NCBI GenBank assembly: GCA_020086605.1
Contig: JACBWW010000008.1
Coordinates: 27,341,172-27,405,171 of the forward strand
Direction of reading: 5' to 3'
DNA: 64,000 nt
Source of the DNA: Lanius collurio
Taxonomy: Eukaryota; Chordata; Aves; Passeriformes; Laniidae
Shown here piece after piece: positions 1-64,000 of this stretch (its first letter is position 1; each line of letters begins with the position of its first letter). Position numbers and translations under genes: made by a program. Under the pieces are notes generated by a model. The model was given only the letters and a program-made list of their open reading frames with translations, ran no database searches and was not told the origin of the DNA.

Positions 1-3000
1 TATTAACAAAAGGAGAGAAAGCAGACAGCAAGGGAGCATTAATGCCTTGCCTTGTAGAGGTTTTGGGGTAGGTCTGGGTTATGGCAGTGCTTCAGGATCT
101 TGGCTCCATGCTGTTAACCCCATTACTCTGGTCACAGGCACCAGAGCAGTGTGCCTGCCTATCCAGCTTTGCTCTTACAGCCCAACTGAGCCCAGCTTGC
201 ATGGACCACAACCCCCTCCAGACATGTGAACTTGTACACAGGTGCACACAGATGTGTGTGCATATAGAGAACCAGCCAGAACTTCTTTTTGTACTGTTCC
301 AACTGCATGGTACATTTTATCAGCAGCTTTCTTCATTCTTCAGGCCTGTTATTGCTTTCTTACTGACATGGCTCATCTCGGGTGGGGATGAATGCTTTTG
401 AATTGCATTTTACTTTGCAGTTAGGGAAGGCTGACAGCCTTTCTACAGCAGTTTTTGCCAATTAGTGTTGGTAAATGCCAGCATTACCTTAACTTTTGGT
501 TTGTGGAAAATGTTCCTTATCTTGCCAAGCAGAAGAGGAAGGGTAATAGCACATTACAGGAATCAAAACATGAGGCTTGAGATAATGTAATGGCTTTAAG
601 CATTTTACTATTTTGTTAAAATTGATGGGGGGAAAAAAATTCTCACCGTTTTGCTGTACCAAAATGAAAAACTTGATGTGAGCAAGGTAGTCCAGTAAAG
701 CTACTGTAGCTAAGTTGCTTTACATAATTTTTTTTTTTTGGCAACCTAAGCAGTACTGTTTCATCAAGGCTTTTATGAGATTCTTATGATGCATGATTTA
801 GACATAACTAACACTGGTTTTAGGTGTTAATGTGGATACTTTTAGTCATGTAAAGACCTTCTGATTCAGTTCTTTTTATCTGTTGTGTTTTCTTCCAACT
901 TTTATTAACATGGATCCTGAGGCTATCTACTGTCTTGAAGTTTTAATGTGCACTGTGATAAGCTTGTCTTCCCTCTTTGTTGCCTGTTTTGGGTTGTAAA
1001 CTCTCTGAGGGACAAGGGCTGTCTTTTAATTGTAGCTGTACAGCGCTGACAAAACTTGGCCTTGTTTTTGCTTGGGGTTTTAGGAAGTGCTTTGATGGAA
1101 CTAGCAGTGAAATTACAGTTAGTATTTTTTGCTGCCAGTTATATTCCACCTTTTCATAAAACAACAATCATCACAATTTTCTAGGTTTAAGTTGCTTGCT
1201 GCCAGATTTTTTCAACTGACTGACAATTCTGCTTGCCTTTGTGTGATTTAAATGATAGCTACAGCTGTGGTGCTGTAGATTTTAATTTTGAGTAGCAACC
1301 TGTCCTTTTATCTTGTTTTTGTACTGAATTTTCCAAGGGTGCTTGGATGTAGAGATAGTCTGGAAATGGGTAAGTTACAGTGTATTGGTTTTACTGTGTC
1401 ACCTTGAAACGAGGTGCTCACTCTTGGGAATGAGCTATCCTTGAAGGCAGCACGGGATTGTTTGAGGTTATATTGCAGGGAGTCTCAGCCATACTCAGCT
1501 ATCACAAACCATAGGTGAGAGCACCACTGTGAAAGCGTTTCCCACCTACACAGAAAGTAGCTGTTTGGTTGTTTATTTTTTTATATTTTGTGTGCTATAT
1601 TAAAGATACAGCAAACTCACAACTGAAATGCAAATGTTCATCTTTAGCTGAAATGTAAGTTCACACCATTTAATGTTTCAATCATTAAGTGCCAGTAGTT
1701 GAAACCAAGTGGATGTGCCTAAAAATAATGCTGTTTGCTTAGGTGCTGTAATGTTTCAGGCGTTCGTTGGAATTACAAAGCTACATACACTTTATTTTTT
1801 GAGGCAGAGTGCTGAAAGTACTTAGCAAAACCAAAAGATTCCTGTTGCGGACAGATGTAATACCAGTCCTCATGAGAGACCTCTCTTTAGCTGACATCAG
1901 TGTGGTGACCTCCTCTAAGCTGGGCTTTAATCCTACTGCAGGCTGCAAGGGTGTTTTCTGAGAAACTTCTGACTAGCCAACTAGCCATTCCCAGTGGTGC
2001 AGTAAGAGCATGAGACTGGGTCAGGTACTCAGTGGAGTGCAAACACCTGTAACCCATAAAAGCCTGAGCTCCTCAGGGGCAATTGCCAGGCAGAAAACCC
2101 CCAGGATCAGAGACAGAGGAGAAAATCCTTTGTATGATCTCACAGTGAAGATTGAGTTGATGGCAAGAGTGGAACAGCTCAGAGGTACAATCCAGATGGT
2201 GATGGCTCAGGATGACAAATGACTCCAGCAGACTTCTGTAAGGGGTGATGGTATAATTCAGGTGCTTGCACTGGCTGATAAAATGTTTAAAGCCCTTGCC
2301 AAGGAGATGATGTCAACAAGCAGTCTGTCTCAGGAGATGGATCCCTGGGCGACAGTGTTGTTTTAAGTTGTGGAATTTTCATCCACTCTGCTGTGCTGCC
2401 TGTTTTGTGTATTTTAATGATGTGTTTGTGTTTGGGGGAGGGTATGTTTTTCTTCTTACTGTTCCCCAGGCTTCATCCCCCAGGACACTTCTCTTTTCAC
2501 TGGGAAAGTACTCAGATTTCAGTGAAAAGATGCCAAGTGTCTGGCAGCTGTTTGTCCAAACAAGGGGACTTGTAAGATCAGGAAGCAACACTTGAACGCA
2601 ATCACAGTTGTGTCTGTGCTCCTGGCTCCTCATTTGAGGACTTGGAGAGTTCATATCATCAATGAATGCTGTGTGATTCCTGTTAGGTTTGGGGATTTTC
2701 CCCCTCTTTTAGGTACTGTAGGAGACACGGTGTATGTCTTGCATCATCCAGATGTAGAAGCCAAATGTTTCAGTGGTTCAGTGTTAAGAAACTTTCACAG
2801 GCAGCAAGGATGGACAAATAACTCCTGTTTTGGAATAATTTATTGACGAAGAAATTTAAGATTTTTTTCCTCCCCTGCTTTTGGTTTATCATGGAGTTGT
2901 TTAGCTTGCTTGTGCAACAATGAAAACAAAACCCAGGGTAGTAGATGAAAGCAGGAGGCCTGCTGTCAGACCAGCCTTAAAAATAACCTGGCTAAGATCA

Positions 3001-6000
3001 GACAAAAAATACACTCATTATCCACTAATGAAATAATTGCTTTGTTACGAACCTGCAAAAGATTTTGGCATGATTTTCTGGTACTGAGTCATTCACATTA
3101 ATATCTGCGATGTGAAGACTGATGGCTTTTGACTGTATGTTGAGACTGATGCGTTCAAGCTGCTCACCTGGTGTGTGATGATGCAAGTTAATTCCCCAGC
3201 TACCGAGCTGTCCATCCCACCTGTCTGCAGGGCAGTGGGGATAGTGGGAGGAGGCATGATGTGATCCAAGGTGGGGCAGGGAGCTGGGAGTAGTGCTTTT
3301 AATTTACCCCACATCAGTGAAGGATGCTAGGCCGTGGTATATGCTGGTATGGCCATCCCAGTGTTCTCCCTGTTCTTGTAGAGAAAGTTGTTGCACTACA
3401 GGTCTAAATGTCATGCGTTTCTGTTTGGGGCATTTTTGTGCTGGTTTTCAGCTCTTTGTGATCAACATGCTGCTCCCCAGCTGCTGTAAAGCTTATTGAA
3501 GTAAATTTTTATAATGCATGGAACTTGGAACTTTCTCTTCAAGTGTCGCATTTCCAGAGCAGCTTCGTGGCTGATGAGGAAGATCTCACTGTTTGCTTCT
3601 GCTGCTCCAAATGGGAAGCCCTGTAAAGTTTGTAGGTGAGAACTGGTCCCTGCAGACAGACAGTAAAAATCCACGTTGAATTGCGGAGGGAAGGAGACAT
3701 CCCGTGGGCTGCATTCAGGTCCATGTCAGTCAGTCAGTATGTGCACACAGACCTTGCTGGTTATTGATATTCTTATCAGGGCTTATCTCTGTTTTTGTTT
3801 TAAAATTGTTACATATTTACATCAGGTTCGTCTGAATTGCTGCTGTGACAGAAAGTGCTTTTTCGTAGACAACTATTTTACATTTTCCATTTTACTGTCT
3901 GGCTTTTTAACTACTTACGGCATTTCTGTTTTCCATTTGTTTACACCTTGCTCCTGCCAAGCTTGTCTTTTATTAAAGATTTCAAAGCCTTTTTTTTTTC
4001 TTTTGTATACACAGATTTGCAGCTTCTTGAACACAGCACAGTCAAAATAAGTCAAACCCCTTTAAAATCCCCCGCAATTAGCTAGTGAAGGAGAAGCAGG
4101 GGAAGGCGGGGGAAAGAATGGCTCCAATGTCTTTTGCTCATTTATTTATTTATTTTCCTCGACACTCGGAGGAAAAATGTTCCTTTTTGTTTTATTAATG
4201 ATGTGCTTATGAAATGGAGCGTTTGATGGTGTGCACTCAGAGCAAGCTTCCCCGCGTTGCGCTGGCAGTGCGCTCCCTTTCTGATCTGCAGCACTCTTAG
4301 TTCATTCCAGATGTGGGGTTGCTCTCAGCAGAGGCTGCCTGATCCACAATGGCTTCACGGTGGAGAAAAATGGCCTGTGGGGACCCACTGGAAGCTGCCA
4401 GTTGTATTCTCTATTCTCACTTGTGGTCTGTTACATAAGATGACCCTTCCCCTGTGGGCCCCCCACTTTGCAATTAGTCCAAGTAGAATATTCATACTAT
4501 CTTTAAAAACATTTTAATTATTTGTAACGTAGACACTTTGATGTTGATCGGATTCAAGTGGAAAAATCTGGTCCAAAGGGCTGCCTGCTTGAAAGAGCCA
4601 AGTAGGGAGAAAAGTTGAGTCACTAAGAGTGATGTAACTGCAGAGAACAGAAATTAGCCATTAGTCCAGCTGCAGCCTGACTTTACCATTTGTGTTTCTG
4701 TTTGCTGTGTGAGGGAAGTCAAAATATGCAAGTCTGGAAGGGATTTCAAGCGATGACCCAATCTCATCTCCTTCTCTGAAACAGACTTTGACAAATGTTG
4801 GTTCATCGTGTCCATGAAATCCTTTGTTGGGAGAAATCCATGTAGGCAGGGCTGCTGCTGCCTGGGATTACAAGCATCAGGTGGATCTGGGCAGAGTTAA
4901 GGTTTGTTCAAGTCAGCAACAATGAATTTTTGCTTCTTATTCCTTTGAAACTCTCAAAGTCTTTCCGAGTGTCCATCCTGGCTAAATCTCGGGTGAACTG
5001 CATGATATTTTTTGGATTTTCATATACAAGTATTCATCTCATGTTATGTCGTGAGCCTGTTCTCAAAAGCTGCACACGGTGCTCATGACCTGCCTTTGGT
5101 TAAGGGATATAGTTTAGTCTCCTAAGGAGTAACCAAGGGTGGATATCACCTGGTGTCTGGCTGCAGTAGGAGCCGGTAGTGCCTCACTCTCCATCCTTCA
5201 TGAGGATTTCTAGAGTTTGAGACTGGACTGGCATCAGCACACCTGTGCTTTGTGCTTGAAGTGCTTTTGCACCAGGAGCTGTGAATGCACATGTGCAGAT
5301 TTCTTATGTCACTAGTGAACAAAGCTGGAGGGAGTTATTCTGAGTTATTTGTAAGTGAAGCTGTGAGAATTATTCTGAGAAGATAGGAAAATTCAGATGT
5401 TAATAGAAATGTGTAACTGACAGCAGCTGAGCAGCAACCAGAATCGTGCAGCCGATCAAAGAAGAGCGGTCAGCATTTAAACTCATGCTTTGGGCAGGGA
5501 TTAAGCAGGCTCAAGGGCAGTGACATCATACCTGCAAAATGCCAAACCTAACTACGCTTGGAGTTTTCTTTGGGTATTGCAAGTCTCTGGAGTTGAGTGA
5601 ACGCACCAGAATCCTAGCTTTCATTTAAAGACTAAGTGAGCTTGTAGGGTTTTTGTTCATGAAGGAAAGCTTGAAAATATGATACTTCGAAAAATTTTCA
5701 AAAATAAACACATTCATTACTACTTTTTTCCCCCCCTCTTTTCTTATATTTTAAAGCGTTTAAGTTTTGTGTAGTCGAACCTGGGAATCTCCAATAACTC
5801 AACAAAACCAGCTTTAAGTAAAATTTAAATTCATTTACGAATCCTTGGAACTGGCACAGAGCTTTACTCTTAAGGCTTTCCTGTGATAGACTCATGTAAG
5901 ATACACATTCAGAGTAGCAGCATTTTTAGCCAGCTGTGAAATATCCCATGCTGCTCTGTTCAGCAGACACAGCAGCTTAATGGGGAGGGAAAGGGGGGTT

Positions 6001-8648
6001 CTGCTGGACACCCCGTTTCTCCCGAGGCCTCAAGGAAAGGCTGGCAGTCTGCTCTTCAATACACAGCTTTCAAAATCTTGGAGTGACATCCCTCAGAGGT
6101 ACGTGTGTATTGGTGGGGGGCGTTTGCTTTCAGCGCGTGGTTAAGTGAAGAGCTATGAATGTTTTATGAAGAAAAGGGAAAGAACAGTGAGGGGTTCTGA
6201 TTTCCAGTCGACAGCGTTGGGTTGTTTATTCCCAGTGAAATGCCTGCAGCTGACCAAGGACGGAAGGGACAGCATTTTCTTACACAGGGGTTGGTGACAG
6301 TGGCATTTGAAAATGAGTGAACTAAATACATGTTTGGGCATGTGCCAGATGGTTTTGTTGTCTGCATTGTGGATGTGTTCTTCTGCCCATGTCTGGACTG
6401 TGTAGCGCTTTACTTTGCAAGTGCTTTTGATTACTTTGCGAGGGCATTTGATTTTAGTGGGCATTCAAGAGGAATGAGATGGGTGCCTGCATCAAGAGCA
6501 GCAGAGTCTTGCCATTTGCTCTTATTAAGTGCTCTGTGGATGAATATTTGAGAGTGGACTCGGTTAAGAATAAATTTGGAATTTTTTTTTGTAATAAAAT
6601 GTGTGATAGTGAGGAGTGCTGAGGAGTGCAAGCCAGGCACTGCACATGACGGGTCTTGGTATAACTTATGTTCCCAAAAGCTTTTGCAAGTCATTAAAGG
6701 CAATTTTATGACTGCATTGCTAAACTTTATTGGAAGGTCTGCTTCTGAACTGAGTTTAACAGCAGGACATTCAAAGTGGCATCTTATGAGGAGAATGGAT
6801 GGTCAGCCTTTCAGCTTGGGCTTGGTTGGGACAGGCAGAGAGATTGTATTTCTCTGTTGTACTGTCTTCATTATGTGTGCAATGTACTTCATAGTAATAA
6901 AACTTCTCAGGAGCATTTTCATGCTGTAGCTCAGTTCTGTTTTTTAACTAGATAAATATAGTTGACTCTTGCCCCTGCATTTAACACAGTGTCACATGCG
7001 TCTAATGTATTTTAAAGTGTCCTCTGTCCTGACATGTCCTGTTACTCAGCAGGACTTTTATCACGGCATTGACGATCCCACTCAAACCGGCTGGGATATT
7101 GCACATCTGCAACGCTTTCAAGTTAACAAATTATCCACAGGTGTATGTTTTTAGGCTCAAACTTTTGGGTAACCTCTTAAGCAACCTGGTTTGGTTTTTC
7201 ATTTTTCTCCTACCTGTGGTCTAAGGACTGGGATTCATTAGTGTCATAGTTATTATTAATATTCATGTTCATATTAATGTCATATTCCCATTAGTAATGT
7301 TAGTATTGATAATTATTATTCTTGTTAATTTTCAGTTTATTCTTAAGATATTGTTGTAGATACTGACCTCTTTGTTCCTATATCTGAAAAAGACGTATTT
7401 AAAAGTTTCAGGAATCAAGTGGAAAAAAAAAGCACATTTTATTCACTTAATACTCTGATAAACAACACTGGCCTAAAATCTGCAGGTTGCTGCCACAACC
7501 CTTGGGTTTGCCGGTATATTTAGCAGTTCTCCTTCTCAGAAACAAGCAGCAATTTGTGCATGCTCTTCACAGTTTGCCATGAAATTTTAATCATCTTTGC
7601 TACTTGGGCGTTTGGGTACTGTGAGAATGTTACTTGTGTGCCTAACATACCCAGTCAGAAATAGCTGACCTGGTGCTTGGTGACTACAGCACATAGCTTA
7701 AAAATTGCCTCTGAATTGTGCATTTTGCTGTCTTGCAAGCATGAAAACTTCCAAGGGTTTTTCATAATTCTGTAATCCTGGTTCTTCCCCTCTCTGACAG
7801 CATCCTGGCAACTGCCTTACTTGTCTTGCTTGCTTGTTTTTCTATTTCCTATTTTGCTCTGCTGATACTGTCACACTTGTGTTTCCTTGTGCCCAGTCCT
7901 GCCAGTAGGACTAATGGGAACCAGTTTTGTTTTGCATTTCATATTGCTCTGAATTTTGTAAAGCGCTTTTTTGATAAATCTTTATATCAATTAAAAATAA
8001 CCAAAACCAATAAAGTGTTCTGAACATTGCTCATTACCTTGCTCATACTGAAAATTATTCTCCACAGTGGGTAAATTTGTTATTTACAATCTGTACGACA
8101 GCTGCCCAGTAAGAAATACATGATTGGCAGCTGATAATTTGAAGTTGATGTTTTCTTTCCCGTGTCTCAAATCCTGCAAACCCCTCTGGAGAGGGAAGCA
8201 ATGCTGTATGATGCCAGCCTGGTGCCTGCTGCAACAGCAGCTGTGCTGCCTGATGTTCAAGGTCCCCCTTGAACCACGTCTTTGCTCCTCTGCAGCCCTG
8301 CACGGCTCATCCTTGAGTTTTGGCGAACGGGCTTGAGGCCTCTGGTTGCTTCAGGAAGGATCAGGGCATTGAGAGCAGTGCCTCTGCGTGGCTCAGAAAA
8401 GCTGCAAACATCCCTGCAAGGAAACTTCTACGTGCTCACCCTGCTCTGTGCTGCCTCCTCCTTTCCGCCTCCTTCGCTTGGACCACAGCTAACATAGCAA
8501 AGCTCAGCAGAAACACCAGTATAGCTTGGGCTATACAGGTGTGTGGTGATGGGCAGCAAGGTGCTAAATAGCTTCCTCCCATACCCTCCCAGCCCTCTCT
8601 TGGTGTTCCACATCCAAATTGAAGGACTTTCTGCACATTTTCTCTCAG
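1..8648 (+). other. PDZD2: PDZD2 intron (3' part), no exon found
   Basis: This stretch lies upstream of exon w1 and is AT-rich with dense stops in all frames. I looked for the human N-terminal landmarks, namely PDZ1 and the basic and acidic linker that precedes the RIWKM block, and found none. It contains an ATTT short repeat (about 4139-4157), a TTA-rich patch (about 7236-7330), a T run near 729-739 and a possible old CR1 relic near 4733-4870. An intron is the simplest reading. A small non-conserved exon cannot be excluded. Confidence 0.75.
4733..4870 (-). mobile_element. Possible very old CR1 relic
   Basis: The plus strand reads tctggaagggatttcaagcg, then atgacccaatctcatctcct, loosely like the antisense CR1 pattern of ggaagggacctcaagagatc and catctagtcca. 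Divergence is high and the ends are unclear. Confidence 0.3.
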
Positions 8649-59396
<50,748 letters not shown>

Positions 59397-61250
59397 TGGA
59401 AGCACTACATCTAATCACACTTGCTAAGACAAACCATTTAGAACTGTCTGAAAGCTGTCTTTGTTTATAAAGCCACACAGAAGTGTCTTAATGCTTTACA
59501 GAGAGGTGCTAAGAGCCTTGGAGAACCACTGAGCAAGCGTATGATGAGCTTCACAAATCTCACCTAATGATTGGGGATGAAGGAAGCCAAAAGTTAGAGA
59601 CAATTTTGTATTATGTGGCAGTTTTATTGGAACTTCAAGACCTCTCCTGGGTTTGATTTAAAGTATTTTGACTGAGATAAATAACACTGTGCCTGTCCCT
59701 GATATTTTTAGTATCTGCAGAGTGTTGGTAGTAGAACTTGTTGGTTGCCATCCTGTTGACAAGGGTGGGTTTTAGACTGTGCTATATCACTTAGCTGTAA
59801 TAAGACATAAGGACACTTCCTTAGGGTCTGGTCCTCTTTTTTTGTTGTAATAAGAGAATGTCTGGAACAATCTCACTTTATTCTTCTAAGTGCAGTTTTG
59901 CTAAAAGTGCATGACAAAAGAGTATAATTTTGCACAACTTCTATGCCTAAAATACGAGCATTTTATTGCAAAGCTGAAAAATCCTCTTAAAACTAATGAA
60001 CTAACTCAGCATCCACCACACCTGAATCTACTTCTAGGTGCAACTTGTATCAAAAAGCACTTGGTGTTAATGTGGTAGAAATCTGTAAGAAAATCATGTC
60101 CAAATAATAGGTGATTGCCCACCAAGGTGTATACTGAGTTGTCAATTGTGATTAAAATGGGGGTGATAAAAAATTGTGGTCTGAATTTTCAAATTTAGGC
60201 TTCTAATGTTAGGCACCTTTAAAATATATATATTTTTAAACGGGGGATAATTTCAAGTGCTGAGCACTTACAGATCCCACAGACTTCAGTGACTGCTAAG
60301 AACGTCTGCAAGTTGGGCTGCTTTTATTTGTCTTGAAGAGTTTTAAGGCTGCCCAACTTGAGAGACTGTAGCTGAAAAGTGGTGATCTAAAAATGGGGAT
60401 TATAACAGATTAAATCTGAGCTGGCCATATTTGTGGTGGCTTTTAATTGGTCTTCTTTGTTTTCTCCTGTCCAGTATTTATTTTTGCTTGTGTGAGAGTG
60501 GGTTAAGGATGTGTGTGGATGATGCAAGTACACCCATCTGCGACAGGATTGGGCTGATACTGAGAGTTCTGGGTGGTGAAACTGAAAACTGTGTAGATGG
60601 GAAAAACCATAGTGTTGGGTACAGCAAAAGAGAAAGGGTTGCAATGCCACAGGAGCTTAGTTTGGATTTTCTCACCTCTACTCACAGAAGAGGTATCAGT
60701 AGCAGGCCATGCCACTTAGTCTGCTGTGCTGGGAGGAGAGTGTATGGGTGCAAGAGATTAAACTCTGTTATTTCTCTTCCTACATCTGGGATAGCTGAAC
60801 AACATAAAATACATACAGGAGGAAATGGGCCAGTGTCCTTATCAGCTGAGAACAAGTTGTTTGTTCCACAGTGCTCAGGTCGTTCATCACATCAGGCTGG
60901 AGACTGCTTGCAGCCAAGATGCCCAGGGTGAAGAGCTCTCAGCCTGGAACCAGTCCAAGTCTGAAGTTCTGCCTCTGTTTTTAGTGAGCCAAGACACTGC
61001 GTAGCTGTTACAAAAAGGTCTGGGCTTGTCTCTTGGCCCTACCCCAAGATCATACTGTAGTTCAGTTTATTTACATTTGTTCAGCAATGCTTGAAGCAAT
61101 TGCTTCCAGGTTAGTGGAGCACTTGCTTCGGTTCATTTCTGTGACAGCTTCATTAGACTGCAGCTCATGATGAGCAGAAGCAAATTCAGTTCTGTGAGGC
61201 AACCTGAGACCAGATGAACAGAAAAGCTGTGCAATGTTTGCCTAAAAATG

Positions 61251-61256
61251 AATAAA
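61251..61256 (+). terminator. PDZD2: Candidate proximal poly(A) signal
   Basis: AATAAA lies in aaaaatgaataaataggttt, followed within 20 nt by a U-rich ttctttttcagtg stretch. It could give a 3' UTR of about 1.9 kb. No transcript evidence is available here. Confidence 0.4.
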
Positions 61257-63269
61257 TAGGTTTAATTCTTTTTCAGTGACGTATTAGCATGTAACTCCAG
61301 GGAGAGATGCAGCTTTTGGTTACAGGAAAGGCAATACTGCACGTAGTCCAACAGCTCCTTTGCCTGCAGGATTTCTGCTTCAACTACTTCAGGTTCAGTG
61401 CTGTGAGGTGACTGTGGAGTTGGGTCCCCTGTGAACCCAAAGCTCAGCCACTCTGTCAGGACTGGTCCATGCCTCCGGTCATCTTCGTGGTGGGAGAGGC
61501 TTCAGGAGGATGCAGCTCCTAGGGCTGGAGGACCACGCTGGGATCCAGGCCTGTGATGAGATAGAAGAGGTTACCCCTGCATATTTGCGGAAAAACAGGG
61601 AGAAAATAATTTGGCAGTGACAACTGAATGGTGAGGCCTTGTTCAGGAATGACCAAAATCCGTCTGTAATAGAGTGTATAATAGATACATAAAATGCATG
61701 TGGAATTTAATGCAGCGTAGTGAATGCATACCTGTATACGTATAATACGTGCAAGTGCAGTACTGACTTTTTGCTACTTCAGTGTGGTAAATCACAGTTG
61801 TGTTTTAGGAAATGGCATTTTTTTCAGTCCACAGTCTAAGATTCCGGAGGTTCCATCGCAGGGAGGCATATGTCTCCCTCACTCCTAAACCAGTGTGAGC
61901 TCAAAGGTAAAGTCTTCATTTTGTAAATTCAAGTTAATTTGAGGTGTCTTAAGATGATACGTGGTGGATATTTTCAGATGCTTATTTGCAGGTACTGTTC
62001 ATTGTGAGTGATTTAGAAGGCTTTTTTTCAGTAATCAGATACTGTTCAGTATTTTATTTTACATGCACGTAGATAAGTATTGGCTGAGTAACAGCAAACA
62101 GAAATGGGGATTTTTGTGTGTGATTCAGTAGTGGCTATAATTTAAAAGATAGGTTTAATGTTTAAAATCTGGTAATAGTTACTCTGAGTAGAATGATAAC
62201 ACTTCTCTACTAACACTAGAGCGAGCAAAAGAATTGTATTTAACCCTGATTGTTTCCGTTCCCGAAAATAACTTTTTATTTTTTCCCTTGTGAAAGAACA
62301 GCATCTTCACTGATGTTGGTATGATTACAGTAGCATTTCCTGACATCTCTCTTGGGGTGACATTCCCTGAAAAAGCTCCAGAATTTATGCAGTATAGGTG
62401 TCTGCTTTATTACAGACAAGATGGGTAGAGCAAGCAGATGTAGTAAACTTTTGGTTACACACCTGGCAAAGTAAATGCTGTTTTTCTGAGAGCCTGGTCG
62501 CACTAAAATGATGGAAGGCGTTGCATTAGTTCATCAATATTCAGTAGAATCATGACCATTTTTGGCCTTGCTGTTTGCATATCAGTCCCCGTGGTGATTC
62601 TTCACCCTGCTGGAGTGTTGGCCAAACTCTGGAAGAGCAGTGACTCCCCAGAGACTTGGCAGCTGCATCTTATAAGACCAAATAAGCATGATGAAATTAT
62701 GCACTTCTTCACCAGGGAGCTGAAGGCATTCCAGACAAGGGGAGTTTGCTCCTAGATGGAGAAGGTTTAGTAGAGGGCTTTGGTGCACCCAGGCCTGGGG
62801 CAGCTGAAGGTGCACATCATGGATTTGAGAGCAGTGAGATGCTGCTGTGAGATTATGCAGCCTTTTGTACCTGGAAGCTCTTTCCAGCTTCTGTAGGGAC
62901 TGCATCTGTATTGAAAACTCTTGAGATTAGGGAGGGAAAAACATTGGATCATTTTCTCACTAAAAAAAAATAGTAGAAGGACAGATAAGTATTAAACTGT
63001 TAAGTGATTGATATTTCCTAATGACCCTCACTTAAAATTAACCCTGGTTAATGTTCTGCAGTGGTTCTTGTCAAATTCTGAAGGAGGTGTTCCCAGATGG
63101 GAATGTTTACCTGTTTCTGTGTTTAGGTTATGTAAATGTACAAGTGAAAATATTGATGAAGAGTAGACTAGCTCATGAGAAAAATGGGGATCCCACTGTA
63201 GGTAGATTTTATGTGTTAGTCTGATACACTTATTGTATGATACTGTACATTTACACTTTTATTTATATA

Positions 63270-63275
63270 AATAAA
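63270..63275 (+). terminator. PDZD2: Distal poly(A) signal of PDZD2
   Basis: AATAAA lies in atttatataaataaacct, preceded by a TGTA element (tactgtacat, 63241-63250) and followed by T-rich and TGT-containing sequence. A second AATAAA at 63433-63438 could be an alternative end. Confidence 0.65.
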
Positions 63276-63295
63276 CCTTCTTTTAATGAAAACTG

Positions 63296-64000
63296 TTTAA
63301 TATGCCTTGTATATTATAAAAAAGTCAGTGCAATAACATGAAATAGATTGTACATTTTTTTGATTTCTGTCTCTTCTATGTGAATCTGTATCACCCTAAA
63401 CTGTTTTGCTTGGGTTTTTTAGTGATTTTGAAAATAAATTGTATCCTTAGTACTCCTCTAGATATTTAATTTTGTTATGCCAGAGTCTGTCTGGTCCACA
63501 GTTGGAACTGGCATCACAGGGACAAGGATGTCAGGGAGAGCAGTCAAAGACTTTGTGTAAGTGATGTCCACGTATGCATCTAAGCTAAAACTAAAATAAG
63601 TGCATGCTTAAGAACTGCCATTTAGTGTGAAGAGGACTATGGCATTTAAGAAGTGGTATGAGGTAATTTGTAGAACCTGCTTCAATATCTTGTTTTTTCC
63701 TGTCCCTGTTCTAGGAAAATGTGGCATTTTCATCGAAGCAGCAGTCCCTGGACCACATTGCTTATAAACTGTACCTCCTGCCCAGACCGTGTAAGGGAAT
63801 GGATTGTATGTGGAGAGAATGATTTTATTCAGCTAGGCCTAACATGGTATTTGATCTAGTTTCCCATCTACTCTGTGGATAAAACTCCCTTCAAAGCCAC
63901 AGTGAGCTGGTGGATCAGGCTGGGCTGAAGACTTTCTGTGGATGGAGTGGAGCTGAAGTGCAGCTCACAGTGGGAGGTGGAGACCACTGGGGAGATTTGC
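63296..64000 (+). other. 3' flank
   Basis: No coding exon, repeat or RNA gene was recognised downstream of the poly(A) signal. If the AATAAA at 63433 is used, the first 160 nt belong to the PDZD2 transcript. In vertebrates GOLPH3 is the usual next gene, but nothing of it is visible here. Confidence 0.6.

Larger units (their letters stand above)
59397..63295 (+). other. PDZD2: PDZD2 3' UTR
   Basis: This AT-rich untranslated stretch of about 3.9 kb runs from the stop to the distal poly(A) signal. The end at about 63295 is inferred from AATAAA at 63270. A frame at 60431-60931 has no ATG at its hydrophobic start (it opens with TTG) and is not supported. CAGTATT seed-match heptamers (miR-200 family type) occur near 60471 and 62046. 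Confidence 0.75.

Noticed and set aside
2010..2222. 70-residue frame, MRLGQVLSGVQ onward, with a helix-like tail
   Set aside because: Not recognised, not in phase context with PDZD2, and no supporting splice or promoter signals. It remains possible that it is an old exon or repeat fragment.
60431..60931. 166-residue frame with a hydrophobic, signal-like start in the 3' UTR
   Set aside because: The first codon is TTG, with no ATG at the hydrophobic part, and the frame lies inside the inferred 3' UTR with no family resemblance.

Overview
The window is avian-like nuclear genomic DNA carrying one split gene on the + strand: the 3' five-sixths of PDZD2 (PDZ domain-containing protein 2, a large multi-PDZ scaffold and paralogue of pro-interleukin-16). 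The bird assignment rests on a CR1 LINE 3' end in typical form at 34557-34840, plus weaker CR1 relics. The genus cannot be named. In birds with known maps PDZD2 lies on chromosome Z; that is background knowledge, not something seen here.

Layout. Positions 1-8648 look like intron of PDZD2. The promoter, start codon, first PDZ domain and roughly 330 N-terminal residues must lie upstream of the window. Twenty-two coding exons (w1-w22) follow between 8649 and 59396. They have GT-AG borders and mutually consistent phases, and join into an open frame of 7158 nt (2386 codons) plus a TGA stop. The 3' UTR runs from 59397 to about 63295, with a poly(A) signal at 63270. Positions 63296-64000 look like downstream flank.

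Protein architecture, in window residues from the first codon of w1. A PDZ domain (human PDZ2 equivalent) covers about 7-90. An acidic linker follows to about 235, then PDZ3 (about 270-352) and PDZ4 (about 403-488). A Ser-rich linker leads to an additional PDZ-like unit (about 836-925) split between w15 and w16. A giant 3.6-kb exon (w17, about 1195 residues) encodes a mostly disordered region with islands of conservation. PDZ5 (about 2163-2248) and PDZ6 (about 2300-2383) are last. In mammals the PDZ5-PDZ6 end is released as a secreted peptide related to mature IL-16. The protein ends in Arg-Thr-Ala-Val, a class I PDZ-ligand pattern.

The points most worth a second look are the well-preserved extra PDZ unit, which seems to have lost its second half in human PDZD2, the PDZ-ligand-like C-terminus, and several splice-regulatory oddities: a NAGNAG acceptor, a CU repeat just after one donor, a 27-T run before the giant exon, and an open frame across the short intron after it. 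I see no bacterial-style system, no second protein-coding gene, no tRNA and no CRISPR array. Residue comparisons with human PDZD2 are from memory and need an alignment.
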